NCBI RefSeq assembly: GCF_003590645.1
Contig: NZ_CP031834.1
Location: 2,108,501-2,172,500 of the forward strand
Origin: Mesorhizobium sp. DCY119
GTDB taxonomy: Bacteria; Pseudomonadota; Alphaproteobacteria; Rhizobiales; Rhizobiaceae
Reading direction: 5' to 3'
Length of the DNA stretch: 64,000 bases
Position numbers and translations under genes: made by a program. Below the pieces are notes generated by a model that saw only the letters and a list, made by a program, of their open reading frames with translations, searched no databases and was not told the origin of the DNA. This document shows positions 9,081-16,882 of the stretch, piece after piece; position 1 is the stretch's first letter; each line of letters opens with the position of its first letter.

Positions 9081-9115
9081 AGCATAGTATGCTATTTAAT
9101 ATTGCATAGCATGCT
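9081..9115. promoter_or_regulatory. Tandem palindromic operator candidate
   Basis: Two nearly identical 12-mers, GCATAGTATGCT (9082-9093) and GCATAGCATGCT (9104-9115), are repeated directly at 22 bp, two helical turns. The first is part of the perfect palindrome AGCATAGTATGCT; the second contains the palindrome AGCATGCT. The spacer is all A/T. The site starts 15 bases upstream of the membrane-protein ATG and 168 bases before the divergent hydrolase gene. No regulator gene is adjacent. Confidence 0.6.
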
Positions 9116-9282
9116 GTTTAAAGCAAGCTCCGCTATAACTTCGAGGGATTGGGGAAGGGCGGAGTTGCGAGTACGGCCGGCATCGAGGCGTTCACGCCCA
9201 CTTCACCGATGCGTTACTGGACCTGCCCGACTCGCCCCTTATCTTGCCTTTCATCAATTCAATCGATGCAGGGGAGAGAGTC

Positions 9283-10158
9283 ATGACCAAGCCGGCCATC
9301 ACGCAGGCGATGATCGACGCCTATGACGAATATACGCATCTGACATTGGATCGACGCAGCTTCATGGAGAAGCTGACCAGGCTTGCCGGTTCGGGGGCGG
9401 CCGCCGCTGCCATTGCGCCAATGCTTGCCGCCAACTCGGCGCAAGCCGCCGTGATCCCCGAAAACGATGAGCGGCTGAAGGCCGAGGACATCACCTATCC
9501 CGGCTCGAAGGGCGACATGAGGGGCTATCTCGTTCGGCCGGCCGCGCAAAGCGGCAAGCTCGGCACGGTCATCGTCATCCACGAGAATCGTGGCCTCAAC
9601 GCGCATATCCAGGATGTGGCGCGCCGTGTTGCGCTCGAAGGTTTCGTGGCGCTGGCGCCTGATTTCCTGTCGCCGCTCGGCGGCACGCCGACCGATGAGG
9701 AAAAGGCGCGCGAAATGTTCGGCCAGCTTTCCGCCGAACAGACCATCGGCGACGGCGTGGCGACGGTGGCGTTCCTGAAAAAGCATGAAGAGGGCAACGG
9801 CAAGACCGGCGCTGTCGGCTTCTGCTGGGGCGGTGGTGCGGTCAACGATCTGGCGGTCAATGCGCCCGATCTCGACGCCGGCGTTGCTTATTACGGGCGC
9901 CAGCCGAAGGCCGAGGACGTCGCCAAGATAAAGGCGCCGCTGCTGCTTCAATATGCGGGGCAGGACGAGCGCATCAATGCCGGCATCGAAGCCTATGAAA
10001 AGGCGCTCAAGGCGGACGGCAAGGAATACACCGTCTATGTCTATGACGGCGTGCAGCACGCCTTCAACAACGATACCTCGGAAGCCCGCTACAACAAGGA
10101 AGCGGCGGACCTCGCCTGGGGCCGGACCATCGCCTTCTTCAAGCAGAAGCTGGCTTAG
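9283..10158 (+). CDS. Dienelactone hydrolase family protein with Tat-like leader
   Basis: The 291-residue protein holds the dienelactone hydrolase alpha/beta fold. The nucleophile is the Cys in VGFCWGGGAV, the acid lies in QYAGQDERINAG and the His in YDGVQHAFNNDTS. Unusually for this mostly cytosolic family, residues 23-55 form DRRSFMEKLTRL followed by an Ala-rich hydrophobic stretch ending NSAQAA, which reads as a twin-arginine export signal. The ATG at 9283 was preferred over 9244 because GGGGAGAGAG sits just before it. The physiological substrate is unknown. Confidence 0.87.
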   Translation: MTKPAITQAMIDAYDEYTHLTLDRRSFMEKLTRLAGSGAAAAAIAPMLAANSAQAAVIPENDERLKAEDITYPGSKGDMRGYLVRPAAQSGKLGTVIVIHENRGLNAHIQDVARRVALEGFVALAPDFLSPLGGTPTDEEKAREMFGQLSAEQTIGDGVATVAFLKKHEEGNGKTGAVGFCWGGGAVNDLAVNAPDLDAGVAYYGRQPKAEDVAKIKAPLLLQYAGQDERINAGIEAYEKALKADGKEYTVYVYDGVQHAFNNDTSEARYNKEAADLAWGRTIAFFKQKLA

Positions 10159-10183
10159 CAATCGAAGCTGCAGCGGGGCTCCG

Positions 10184-10630
10184 TCAGTTGGATGGAGCCC
10201 AGTTCAGCGCGAAGTTCGGCGAGAGCGTAAAGCCGACCGGCAGGCTCGAAACCGGCGGTGGCGTGTGCACGCCTTCCTGCAGATAGCGAAGTGCCGCCAT
10301 CAAGCCGTTCAGCGTATAGGGTTTGGCGATGACGCCGATGGCGCCGGCGAAATTTTCCGGAATGCGCTTGGGATTGGCCGTCATGAAGACGACCATCGAC
10401 TGTTCCGTGTCCCCGATATACTGGGCGACATCGACGCCGGTAGGGCCATCGTTGAGGTGAACGTCGACGAAGGCGATGTCTGCATCCACCTCGTCGACCA
10501 GCCTGCGTGCTTCATCGAACGAGGTCGCCCATCCGACCACGCTGTGGCCGGCGTCTTCAACGAGCATCTCCAACTCCATTGCCAGCAGCGCTTCGTCTTC
10601 CACGATCAGGACTTTAAGCGGATCAGTCAT
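10184..10630 (-). CDS. Single-domain response regulator
   Basis: A 148-residue protein made of one receiver domain: the acidic pair is in [15 protein letters not shown], the phosphoacceptor Asp in [12 protein letters not shown], the Thr switch in VFMTANP and the Lys in IAKPYTL. There is no output domain; the last 25 residues are a Pro-rich tail. Its ATG overlaps the kinase stop codon as ATGA (10627-10630), so translation is coupled and the kinase is the expected partner. The sequence resembles receivers paired with HWE/HisKA_2 kinases in Rhizobiales. Confidence 0.88.
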   Translation of the reverse strand: MTDPLKVLIVEDEALLAMELEMLVEDAGHSVVGWATSFDEARRLVDEVDADIAFVDVHLNDGPTGVDVAQYIGDTEQSMVVFMTANPKRIPENFAGAIGVIAKPYTLNGLMAALRYLQEGVHTPPPVSSLPVGFTLSPNFALNWAPSN

Positions 10631-11750
10631 GTTCCATCCTTTTGAAGTGTTGGTTCTGCGGGCATCTTTATGACCACCCGCGTTCCCGGCCCTGCGTCGA
10701 GCCATTCGATATCGGCGTGAAGCTGGCGGGCGAGCGACTTGATAAGCCGCATGCCGAACGAGCCGTCGCCATTGGCTCCTGCCATGCCGATGCCGTCGTC
10801 CGAAACCTCGATACGAAAATGCCCATCGCGCCGGTTCACCTTGACGCCCAGGTTGCCGGGTGCTGCCCCGTTCGTGCGGCCGTTGAACGCGTGCTTGAGC
10901 GAATTCGTCACCAGCTCGTTCACCATCAGCGCGATCGGCGCAGCCTTTTCCGCAGGGACAACGACCGGTTCTAGATCGAGTTCCGGGGAAAGTTTGCGGC
11001 CCGAAGCGGCGACAAGGTCGGTCACCAGGTCGCGGGCGAAATCGGATACGTCGAAAGTGGTAACGTCCTCCGACTGGTAGAGGCGGCGGTGAACCGTGCT
11101 CAGCGCCTCAATGCGTTCCAGCATCGATCTCTGCGACGCCCTGATCCCCTCGTCGGGAATTGCGCGGCTCTGCATGACGATCAGCGACGAAATCATCTGC
11201 AGATTGTTCTTCACGCGATGATCCACCTCGTGAAGCAGCGACTTCTGGGCCTCGAGCGCTGCTTCGAGTTCCTTGGTGCGTTCCTTCACCGCCAGCTCGA
11301 AACGTTCCTTGTCCGCCTGGACCTGATACTCTGCCTGCTTTCGGTCGGTGACATCCAGCTGCGAGGCGAAAAAGAACTGCAACTCGCCTTTCTCGTTGGA
11401 AACCGGGCTGATGTAGAGCGCGTTCCAGAAAGTGGTGCCGTCCTTTCGGTAGTTCAGAAGGTCGATGCTTATATTCGTCCTGTCGCGGATCGCATCGCGA
11501 ACTTTCGCGGTCCTTGCAAGAACCTGCAATTGCGGCCCACGACCTCTTCGCGGCTGTAGCCACTCAGGCGCAGGAAAGCGTCGTTGACGAAAACGATAGG
11601 GTTGTCCGCTTGGCGCGGGTCGGTGATGATCATCGACATGCGCGTTGCGCGGATGGCGGCTGCGAACGGGTCGCCTTTGCCGTGTTCGGCATGGAGGTCG
11701 TCCGTCATGTGCCATGCTTCGGGCGATTCTTTTGCCGTTTTCCAATCCAT
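10627..11750 (-). pseudogene. LOV-domain blue-light histidine kinase, frameshifted in the LOV domain
   Basis: One frame (11750 down to about 11508) encodes the front of a LOV domain: [30 protein letters not shown], with the photoactive Cys at 11526-11528. The rest ([34 protein letters not shown]... and on to 10627) is in a different frame and holds a short coiled coil, a HisKA_2 phosphoacceptor box ([15 protein letters not shown]) and an HATPase with [13 protein letters not shown] and SDDGIGMAG. Only about two residues' worth of bases lie between FLQG and VRDAI, where other LOV kinases have about ten, so roughly 22 bases appear deleted. That is not a typical one-base read error. The kinase half stays open over about 297 codons and could be translated from an internal start. 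It may once have been a light-sensing partner of the adjacent receiver. Confidence 0.8.
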
Positions 11751-12042
11751 TTATCTAAAGCTCCACGTCTTTCGAATGGCTCCACAACGGCCCCAGGGCC
11801 GAAATGGTTCAATCGAGAGTGAAGAAACGTGCGCTTGGGCTGCTTGCGAGGCGGTCACAAAAGCTGCGGACGGATCGTGAAAACGAAGTCGGCGCGCATG
11901 CAGCCGGAGCTGACGCAGCGCCTCATTTGGTTAATACAAGCTCAGGAAATTACGGGCAAAAATCTTGCCGGGGAAGCGTTGCGCAGGGTGCCAATCCGGC
12001 GCTTAGCGCAGCTTGCCGTGGGGATGGATGGAAAGAAGAGAA

Positions 12043-12303
12043 TCAGTACCTTCCTGGCCGGCGCTTGTGTCTTGCAGTCCTGATGATCTCGCGAGCGTAG
12101 ATCATCTTCATCGGGATAGGTAAATGAAGACGTTCGATGCGGTAAAGCTCGTTGTTTATTGTCTTCAGCGCGCGCCAGAAGTCGTAATCACTTATCGTGT
12201 TATCGGATGCGAGGCGGCTCGACATCTGAGCAACATCTATCTTCATGCCAATCTCCCGAACGGCGCCGCCCGTCACCATTCCGATCGTGAGTCGTTCCAG
12301 CAT
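12043..12303 (-). CDS. Short hypothetical protein
   Basis: An 86-residue frame in a gene-poor region of lower GC. The product (for example SDYDFWRALKTINNELYRIERLHLPIPMKMIY with a basic tail RTARHKRRPGRY) has protein-like composition but no family I recognise. Two starts are plausible: ATG at 12303, or ATG at 12246 (MKIDVAQ), which has GGGAG six bases before it and may be the better choice. It stands alone, with nothing readable for some 290 bases on the left and 215 on the right. Confidence 0.4.
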   Translation of the reverse strand: MLERLTIGMVTGGAVREIGMKIDVAQMSSRLASDNTISDYDFWRALKTINNELYRIERLHLPIPMKMIYAREIIRTARHKRRPGRY

Positions 12304-12519
12304 CGATTTTCACCCAGTGGCGGGCTGGATCAACCCGCCGCAACAGATCAAACTGTGCAAAAACCCTTAAGGTTAATGCTTCATTCACCATTAAAATTTT
12401 AACGACTTCCGCAAAACCCTTGCGCGGCAATCGCCGTGCGACGCTTTATGAGCGTGGTCTCACCACGCCCCCATCATTCGACCAGGGAAGGGAAGTTTCA
12501 ATTCGGCCTTCGGGAGAGG

Positions 12520-13005
12520 TCACACGGCCTTTCGTTTGATGCCGATAGACCGTCCGGCACGCTCCGGCATCGGCAATCCGCCATGGGCGGCACGCATGGC
12601 ATCCACCTTGGCCATGATATCTTCGGGGAAGGCGGCAACCTTCGGGCCCGACATGTCGATGTGCAGCGACAGTGTTTCCGACGTTGCGGCAAGCCAGCCG
12701 TCGACATGGTGGATTTCCTGATAGGCGCGGATGCGCTTCTCGTCATGGTCGATGAGCTGGAAGGTGACCGTCACCTTGTCGGCAAGGTGCAGTTCGCGGA
12801 CATAGCAGAGGTGGACCTCGGCCGTGTAGATCGTCAGCTTGCGGTCGCGCGCATAGTCCGGCCCCATGCCCATGATTTCAAAGGCCTCGTCGGAGCAGCG
12901 GTCGAAGAGGACGTTGTAATAGGCCATGTTGAGGTGGCCATTGTAGTCGATCCAGTCTTTCTCGACCTCCATGATGCTCGAGACGAAGGGGGCCGGAATG
13001 GTCAT
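12520..13005 (-). CDS. Hotdog-fold acyl-CoA thioesterase
   Basis: A 161-residue single-domain protein of the 4-hydroxybenzoyl-CoA thioesterase type. The family signature is EKDWIDYNGHLNMAYYNVLFDR near the N-terminus, with the Asp-Tyr-Asn-Gly-His active-site region, followed by the long central helix and beta strands (VHLCYVRELHLADKVTVTFQLID). Related proteins hydrolyse short acyl-CoAs, including betainyl-CoA in carnitine breakdown; I cannot tell which substrate applies. The ATG at 13005 has GAGG nine bases upstream; an in-frame ATG at 13020 is less well placed. Divergent from the FAD oxidase at 13093. Confidence 0.85.
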   Translation of the reverse strand: MTIPAPFVSSIMEVEKDWIDYNGHLNMAYYNVLFDRCSDEAFEIMGMGPDYARDRKLTIYTAEVHLCYVRELHLADKVTVTFQLIDHDEKRIRAYQEIHHVDGWLAATSETLSLHIDMSGPKVAAFPEDIMAKVDAMRAAHGGLPMPERAGRSIGIKRKAV

Positions 13006-13092
13006 TGACAGCGTCCTCATTTGGCGGTTTGCACGGTACCCACTCTTAAATGCTACACGAGGGCCGCTCATGGTCCAATTGCGGAGGATTTC

Positions 13093-14508
13093 ATGGCTCT
13101 TAGCGACGTCGCAAAGGTCGAACGAAACGAGACCGGCATCGCGGCGGTGCTAGGCATACTCAAGCAGCGGTTCGGCGAGCGGTTTCAGACCGGCCAATCG
13201 CTTCGCGAGCAGCATGGGCACACCACCACCTACATCCCGAATCAGGCGCCGGACGGCGTCGTCTTCCCCGAATCGACTGCGGAAGTGCAGGAAATCGTGC
13301 GCGCCTGCGCCGAGCATCGTGTGCCGGTCATCGCCTTCGGCACGGGCACGTCGCTGGAAGGCCACGTCAACGCGCCGGGCGGCGGCATTTCGCTGGATAC
13401 GTCGCGGATGAACCGGGTGCTTGCGGTTAATGCCGAGGACCTGGACGTCACCATCGAGCCGGGGATCACGCGCGAGGACCTGAACGCCTATCTGCGCGAC
13501 ACCGGCCTGTTCTTCCCGATAGATCCCGGCGCCAATGCCAGCCTCGGCGGCATGGCGGCGACTCGCGCTTCCGGCACCAATGCCGTGCGCTATGGCACGA
13601 TGCGCGAAAACGTTCTGGCGCTGACGGCTGTGATGGCCGACGGCCGCGCGATAACCACCGCCAAGCGCGCCAAGAAAAGCTCGGCCGGCTACGACTTGAC
13701 GCGGCTTCTGATCGGCTCGGAAGGCACGCTCGGCATCATCACTTCGCTGACGCTCAAGCTGCAGGGCATTCCGCAGGCGATTTCGGGCGGTGTGTGCCCG
13801 TTTCCGACGGTGGAGGCGGCCTGCCAGGCAACCATCGCGACGATCCAGATGGGCATTCCGGTGGCGCGCATCGAACTGGTCAATGCGCTGCAGATGCGGG
13901 CATTCAAGAACTATTCCAATCTCGACTATGCCGAGACCCCGTGCCTGTTCGTCGAATTCCACGGCAGTGATGCAGGGGTGGCCGAGCAGGCCGAAACGTT
14001 TGGCGAGATCGCCACCGAATATGGCGGCGGACCATTCCTGTGGACTGCGGTCGCTGAAGAGCGCGCCAAGCTGTGGAAGGCGCGGCACGACGCTTACTGG
14101 GCCTCGCTTACCCTGCGGCCGGGTTCCAAGGCGCTTTCGACTGACGTCTGCGTGCCGATCTCGCGGCTTGCCGAATGCATCGCCGAAACCGAGGCCGACA
14201 TCGCTGAATCCGGGCTGATCGCACCCATTGTCGGCCATGTCGGCGACGGCAATTTCCATGTTCTGGTGCTGATGGACGTGAACGATCCGGCCGAAATCGA
14301 GCGGGCGGAAAAGTTCGTCGGCCGGCTCAACATGCGCGCTATCGGCATGGATGGCACCTGCACCGGCGAGCATGGCATCGGCCAGGGCAAGATGGGCTTT
14401 CTGGAGCGCGAACTCGGCGATGCGGTGGATTTCATGCGCACGATCAAGACCGCGCTCGACCCGCAGAACATCCTCAATCCGGGGAAGGTGCTGCCTGCGG
14501 CGCATTAG
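13093..14508 (+). CDS. FAD-linked 2-hydroxyacid oxidase/dehydrogenase (D-lactate or glycolate type)
   Basis: A 471-residue protein with a PCMH-type FAD domain (residues 40-220; VIAFGTGTSLEGHVNAPGGGISLD, GANASLGGMAATRASGTNAVRYGTM, LLIGSEGTLGIIT) and a C-terminal FAD-oxidase domain carrying the metal/substrate motifs GHVGDGNFHVLV and GEHGIGQGK. It is closest to GlcD and D-lactate dehydrogenase (cytochrome) family enzymes; the electron acceptor may be a quinone or cytochrome. No glcE or glcF lies next to it, which favours the stand-alone D-lactate dehydrogenase form. The start follows GGAGG at 13083-13087; the longer frame from 13021 lacks such a site. Confidence 0.9.
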   Translation: MALSDVAKVERNETGIAAVLGILKQRFGERFQTGQSLREQHGHTTTYIPNQAPDGVVFPESTAEVQEIVRACAEHRVPVIAFGTGTSLEGHVNAPGGGISLDTSRMNRVLAVNAEDLDVTIEPGITREDLNAYLRDTGLFFPIDPGANASLGGMAATRASGTNAVRYGTMRENVLALTAVMADGRAITTAKRAKKSSAGYDLTRLLIGSEGTLGIITSLTLKLQGIPQAISGGVCPFPTVEAACQATIATIQMGIPVARIELVNALQMRAFKNYSNLDYAETPCLFVEFHGSDAGVAEQAETFGEIATEYGGGPFLWTAVAEERAKLWKARHDAYWASLTLRPGSKALSTDVCVPISRLAECIAETEADIAESGLIAPIVGHVGDGNFHVLVLMDVNDPAEIERAEKFVGRLNMRAIGMDGTCTGEHGIGQGKMGFLERELGDAVDFMRTIKTALDPQNILNPGKVLPAAH

Positions 14509-14593
14509 AATTGCCGCGCAATTCCGTCGGCCTTGACCCTGCCACCCTTTGGTCGGAGACTCCTCGGCTGTTGCAGCCGGAGGAGAATTCATC

Positions 14594-15115
14594 ATGGCGA
14601 TTTCGCGCAAGGAAGAAGCCCGCGCACTCAGCGCTGACGAGCATGAGCTGGTGGAAAAGTCGCACCATCCTGCCGTGCAGGAATTGTCCGACACCGAACT
14701 TGCCGGCCTGGTCAAACTCTTGCGCGAACGGCGCGACAAGGCGCAGACCGAAGCTCACCGCCGCCGCCGTGAAATTCGTGGCAAGGGTGAGCCCAAAGGG
14801 GCGGCGCCTTCAAAGGCCGATGCTGGTTCGCAACTGAAACTCGCCGTGCTGGCAATGACGATGCGCCGGCTCAACGGCGAGGTCGAGCGCCGCCGGCGTC
14901 TGGCGACTGATTTGTCTCAGGTCACTAATGCCCGCAGAGCTTTGGAGATGAAGCAGGCGGCCAAGGATAAAGGTAAGGACTTCAACACCCGCCATGCCCA
15001 CAAGGGCATGCGCGCGGTGGCAAACGAGCGTGCGCAGAATCTGGTTCGGCCGATGGAGCTTGGTCGGCAGCGGCAGGCGGCAAAGGTGGCGCAGGCCAAA
15101 CGCGACGCACGCTGA
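14594..15115 (+). CDS. Highly charged cytosolic protein of unknown function
   Basis: A 173-residue, Arg/Lys/Glu-rich helical protein (LSDTELAGLVKLLRERRDKAQTEAHRRRREIRGKG), ending in a strongly basic tail (RQRQAAKVAQAKRDAR). It has no signal or membrane segment. The composition suggests nucleic-acid binding, but no motif proves it. The ATG follows a clear GGAGGAG site. I do not recognise the family; similar hypothetical proteins are common in rhizobia. Confidence 0.72.
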   Translation: MAISRKEEARALSADEHELVEKSHHPAVQELSDTELAGLVKLLRERRDKAQTEAHRRRREIRGKGEPKGAAPSKADAGSQLKLAVLAMTMRRLNGEVERRRRLATDLSQVTNARRALEMKQAAKDKGKDFNTRHAHKGMRAVANERAQNLVRPMELGRQRQAAKVAQAKRDAR

Positions 15116-15145
15116 TTTTTACCGTAACCCGCGATTAAGGTGCTG

Positions 15146-15928
15146 CTATGAGGCGGTGACAAGTGACGCCAGCACAAAGCCGCCCCATGCCATGAGGGCG
15201 ATGCCGGCGAGTTTGCCGATCCAGTGACCGGCAGGCGCCAGTTTCTCGACCAGCACGAAGACGGCGATTGCGGCGATCCAGGCGAAATTCATTACGCCGC
15301 CGACGAAGAGAAGCAGCATCAGCATCCAGCAGCAGCCGACGCAGAAGACGCCGTGGCGAACACCCATCGCGAAAGCGCCGCTCCTGCCGTCACGCCAATA
15401 GGCCAGCACGAAGGACAATGGCGAGCGGCAATTGCGCAGGCAGGCCTGCTTGAGCGGTGTCCATTGATAGATGCCGGCGGCGACCAGAAGTGCGCCGGCG
15501 AGCGCGATGCTGGTCGTTTCCATCATCGGTGACAGCACGCTGGCCTTGTCCAAGGCATATTGAAGCGCCACCGCCGCAACGCTGAAGCCAAGCCAGACTG
15601 TCAGGTAGCCGAGCCCGAAAAGGCTCGTCGAACCGACGGCTGTATTGCCGGAGCTGCGCTTCCTGGCGATCGAGTCGTAGAAGAGAAGCATGGGAACCGC
15701 GCTGGGCAGCATCATCGCTGCCATCATGGCTGACCACATGGCGATGGTGAGCGCGGCATAGCCGACCGTCCAGTCGGGAGCCGCCATCGGCATCGCCATG
15801 CCTTCCATCGCGGGCATGGGCATTTCCACGCCGAACAGGAGATAGCCCCAGGAGATCAGGACGACCCCGAGGACAATGGCTATGACGGCTTCCCGGTCAT
15901 GCCGGTGGAGATTCACCAACAACGTCAT
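15146..15928 (-). CDS. DUF2182 integral membrane protein, candidate metal-binding
   Basis: A 260-residue protein with about six or seven hydrophobic segments. Signature elements of DUF2182 are AMWSAMMAAMMLPSAVPMLL, the TPLKQACLRNCRSP loop, and GVFCVGCCWMLMLLLFVGGVMN. The loop after the first membrane segment is unusually Met-rich (MPMPAMEGMAMPM), and with the CxxCC motif this suggests soft-metal binding such as Cu(I); that is inference. It is 66 bases downstream of the Cys-rich DUF1326 gene and on the same strand, a pairing found repeatedly in Proteobacteria. No experimental function is known to me. Confidence 0.85.
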   Translation of the reverse strand: MTLLVNLHRHDREAVIAIVLGVVLISWGYLLFGVEMPMPAMEGMAMPMAAPDWTVGYAALTIAMWSAMMAAMMLPSAVPMLLFYDSIARKRSSGNTAVGSTSLFGLGYLTVWLGFSVAAVALQYALDKASVLSPMMETTSIALAGALLVAAGIYQWTPLKQACLRNCRSPLSFVLAYWRDGRSGAFAMGVRHGVFCVGCCWMLMLLLFVGGVMNFAWIAAIAVFVLVEKLAPAGHWIGKLAGIALMAWGGFVLASLVTAS

Positions 15929-15994
15929 GGCTCATCACCGGTTTGGTCAGTCAGGTTCCAACCGCACGTTTCGGCGCGGTTCGTCGTGTCGGCG

Positions 15995-16627
15995 TCAGGC
16001 GGCGACGCCCATCGGCGTATGCACCACATGCGCAAGCGAGCTGTGCATGCCCTTCGTCTCGAATTTTATCGCGGCCAGGCTGCGAATGTTGGACGAGGCG
16101 ATCTCTGCCATCCGGTGTTCGAAGCCCTCGGGCATGACGACCTGAACGCGGTGCGGCTCACCTGTCACCGGGTTCTTGATCGGCTCCACGTCCGTCTCGA
16201 GCACGCCGGGGATGACCATCCGCGCGGTGCGGGCGTCGCGGTCGAAGCTGAATTCGAACGAAGCCAGGATCGGGTCGTGGAAAGTGGTGACGATCAGGCT
16301 GACAATGTGAAACAGCGTTCCCTCCGCCGAATCCTGGCCCGACAGGATGGCTCCCAATGCGTCGCGCTGCTCAGGGCTTGCCCGCTCGTCGAGAATAGGT
16401 TGGGCTTGGCCGTTGCCCTCGTGAAGCGCGCCGGGGAAATGAACGGTCACGCAGAAATTCAGGCCGTCGAGCTTCACGTCCTTGTAGTGGCCCTTGGTGA
16501 TGTGCATTGCCACGAGGCCTTCGCAGTAGCCTTGCGTGGGCTTCGCGTTGAAGTCGCAGGGGCAGCCAAAGGCGCAACTGCAGTTCTTGATCCACTCGCC
16601 TTCCAGTCTCCAATCAGCCAATGCCAT
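15995..16627 (-). CDS. DUF1326 protein with N-terminal CxC-x3-CxC motif
   Basis: The 210-residue protein opens with an ADWRLEGEWIKNCSCAFGCP segment whose cysteines at 16, 18, 22 and 24 form the DUF1326 signature. The rest is predicted beta-rich and ends GMHSSLAHVVHTPMGVAA with two His. It has no signal peptide. The start has GGAGGAAACT directly before ATG. It is the first gene of a probable two-gene operon with the DUF2182 membrane protein, implying a soluble partner for that protein. The role is not known; metal delivery or sensing is a reasonable guess. Confidence 0.85.
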   Translation of the reverse strand: MALADWRLEGEWIKNCSCAFGCPCDFNAKPTQGYCEGLVAMHITKGHYKDVKLDGLNFCVTVHFPGALHEGNGQAQPILDERASPEQRDALGAILSGQDSAEGTLFHIVSLIVTTFHDPILASFEFSFDRDARTARMVIPGVLETDVEPIKNPVTGEPHRVQVVMPEGFEHRMAEIASSNIRSLAAIKFETKGMHSSLAHVVHTPMGVAA

Positions 16628-16882
16628 AGTTTCCTCCATGGATTGTCCGGAGTGCTGCAAAGTCTGCAGCAGGCAGGATCGCTCATTGTATCACGCCCCA
16701 CCGCTCGTCAAAATTACATATGAGAGGAGTTGGCCTAGTTCGTATGGAGGTGGCTGTGCACGCAAGCCCGCCAGGATCGGCATCAATCGCAGCGCAATCA
16801 GGCAGTTAATTCCAATTGCCATTTTATCAACACGCCGATGCGGGTACAGTGAGTCTCGATTGGGGCGGTTTGCTGAAGTGAG

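Noticed and set aside
10176-10200. Hairpin GGGCTCC...GGAGCCC between the dienelactone hydrolase and response regulator genes
   Set aside because: The 7-bp stem has an 11-base loop, no T-run, and overlaps the response regulator coding end, so terminator function is too weak to call.
11829-12083. 84-residue open frame on the plus strand
   Set aside because: No ribosome site, no family resemblance, and part overlaps the minus-strand candidate at 12043-12303.
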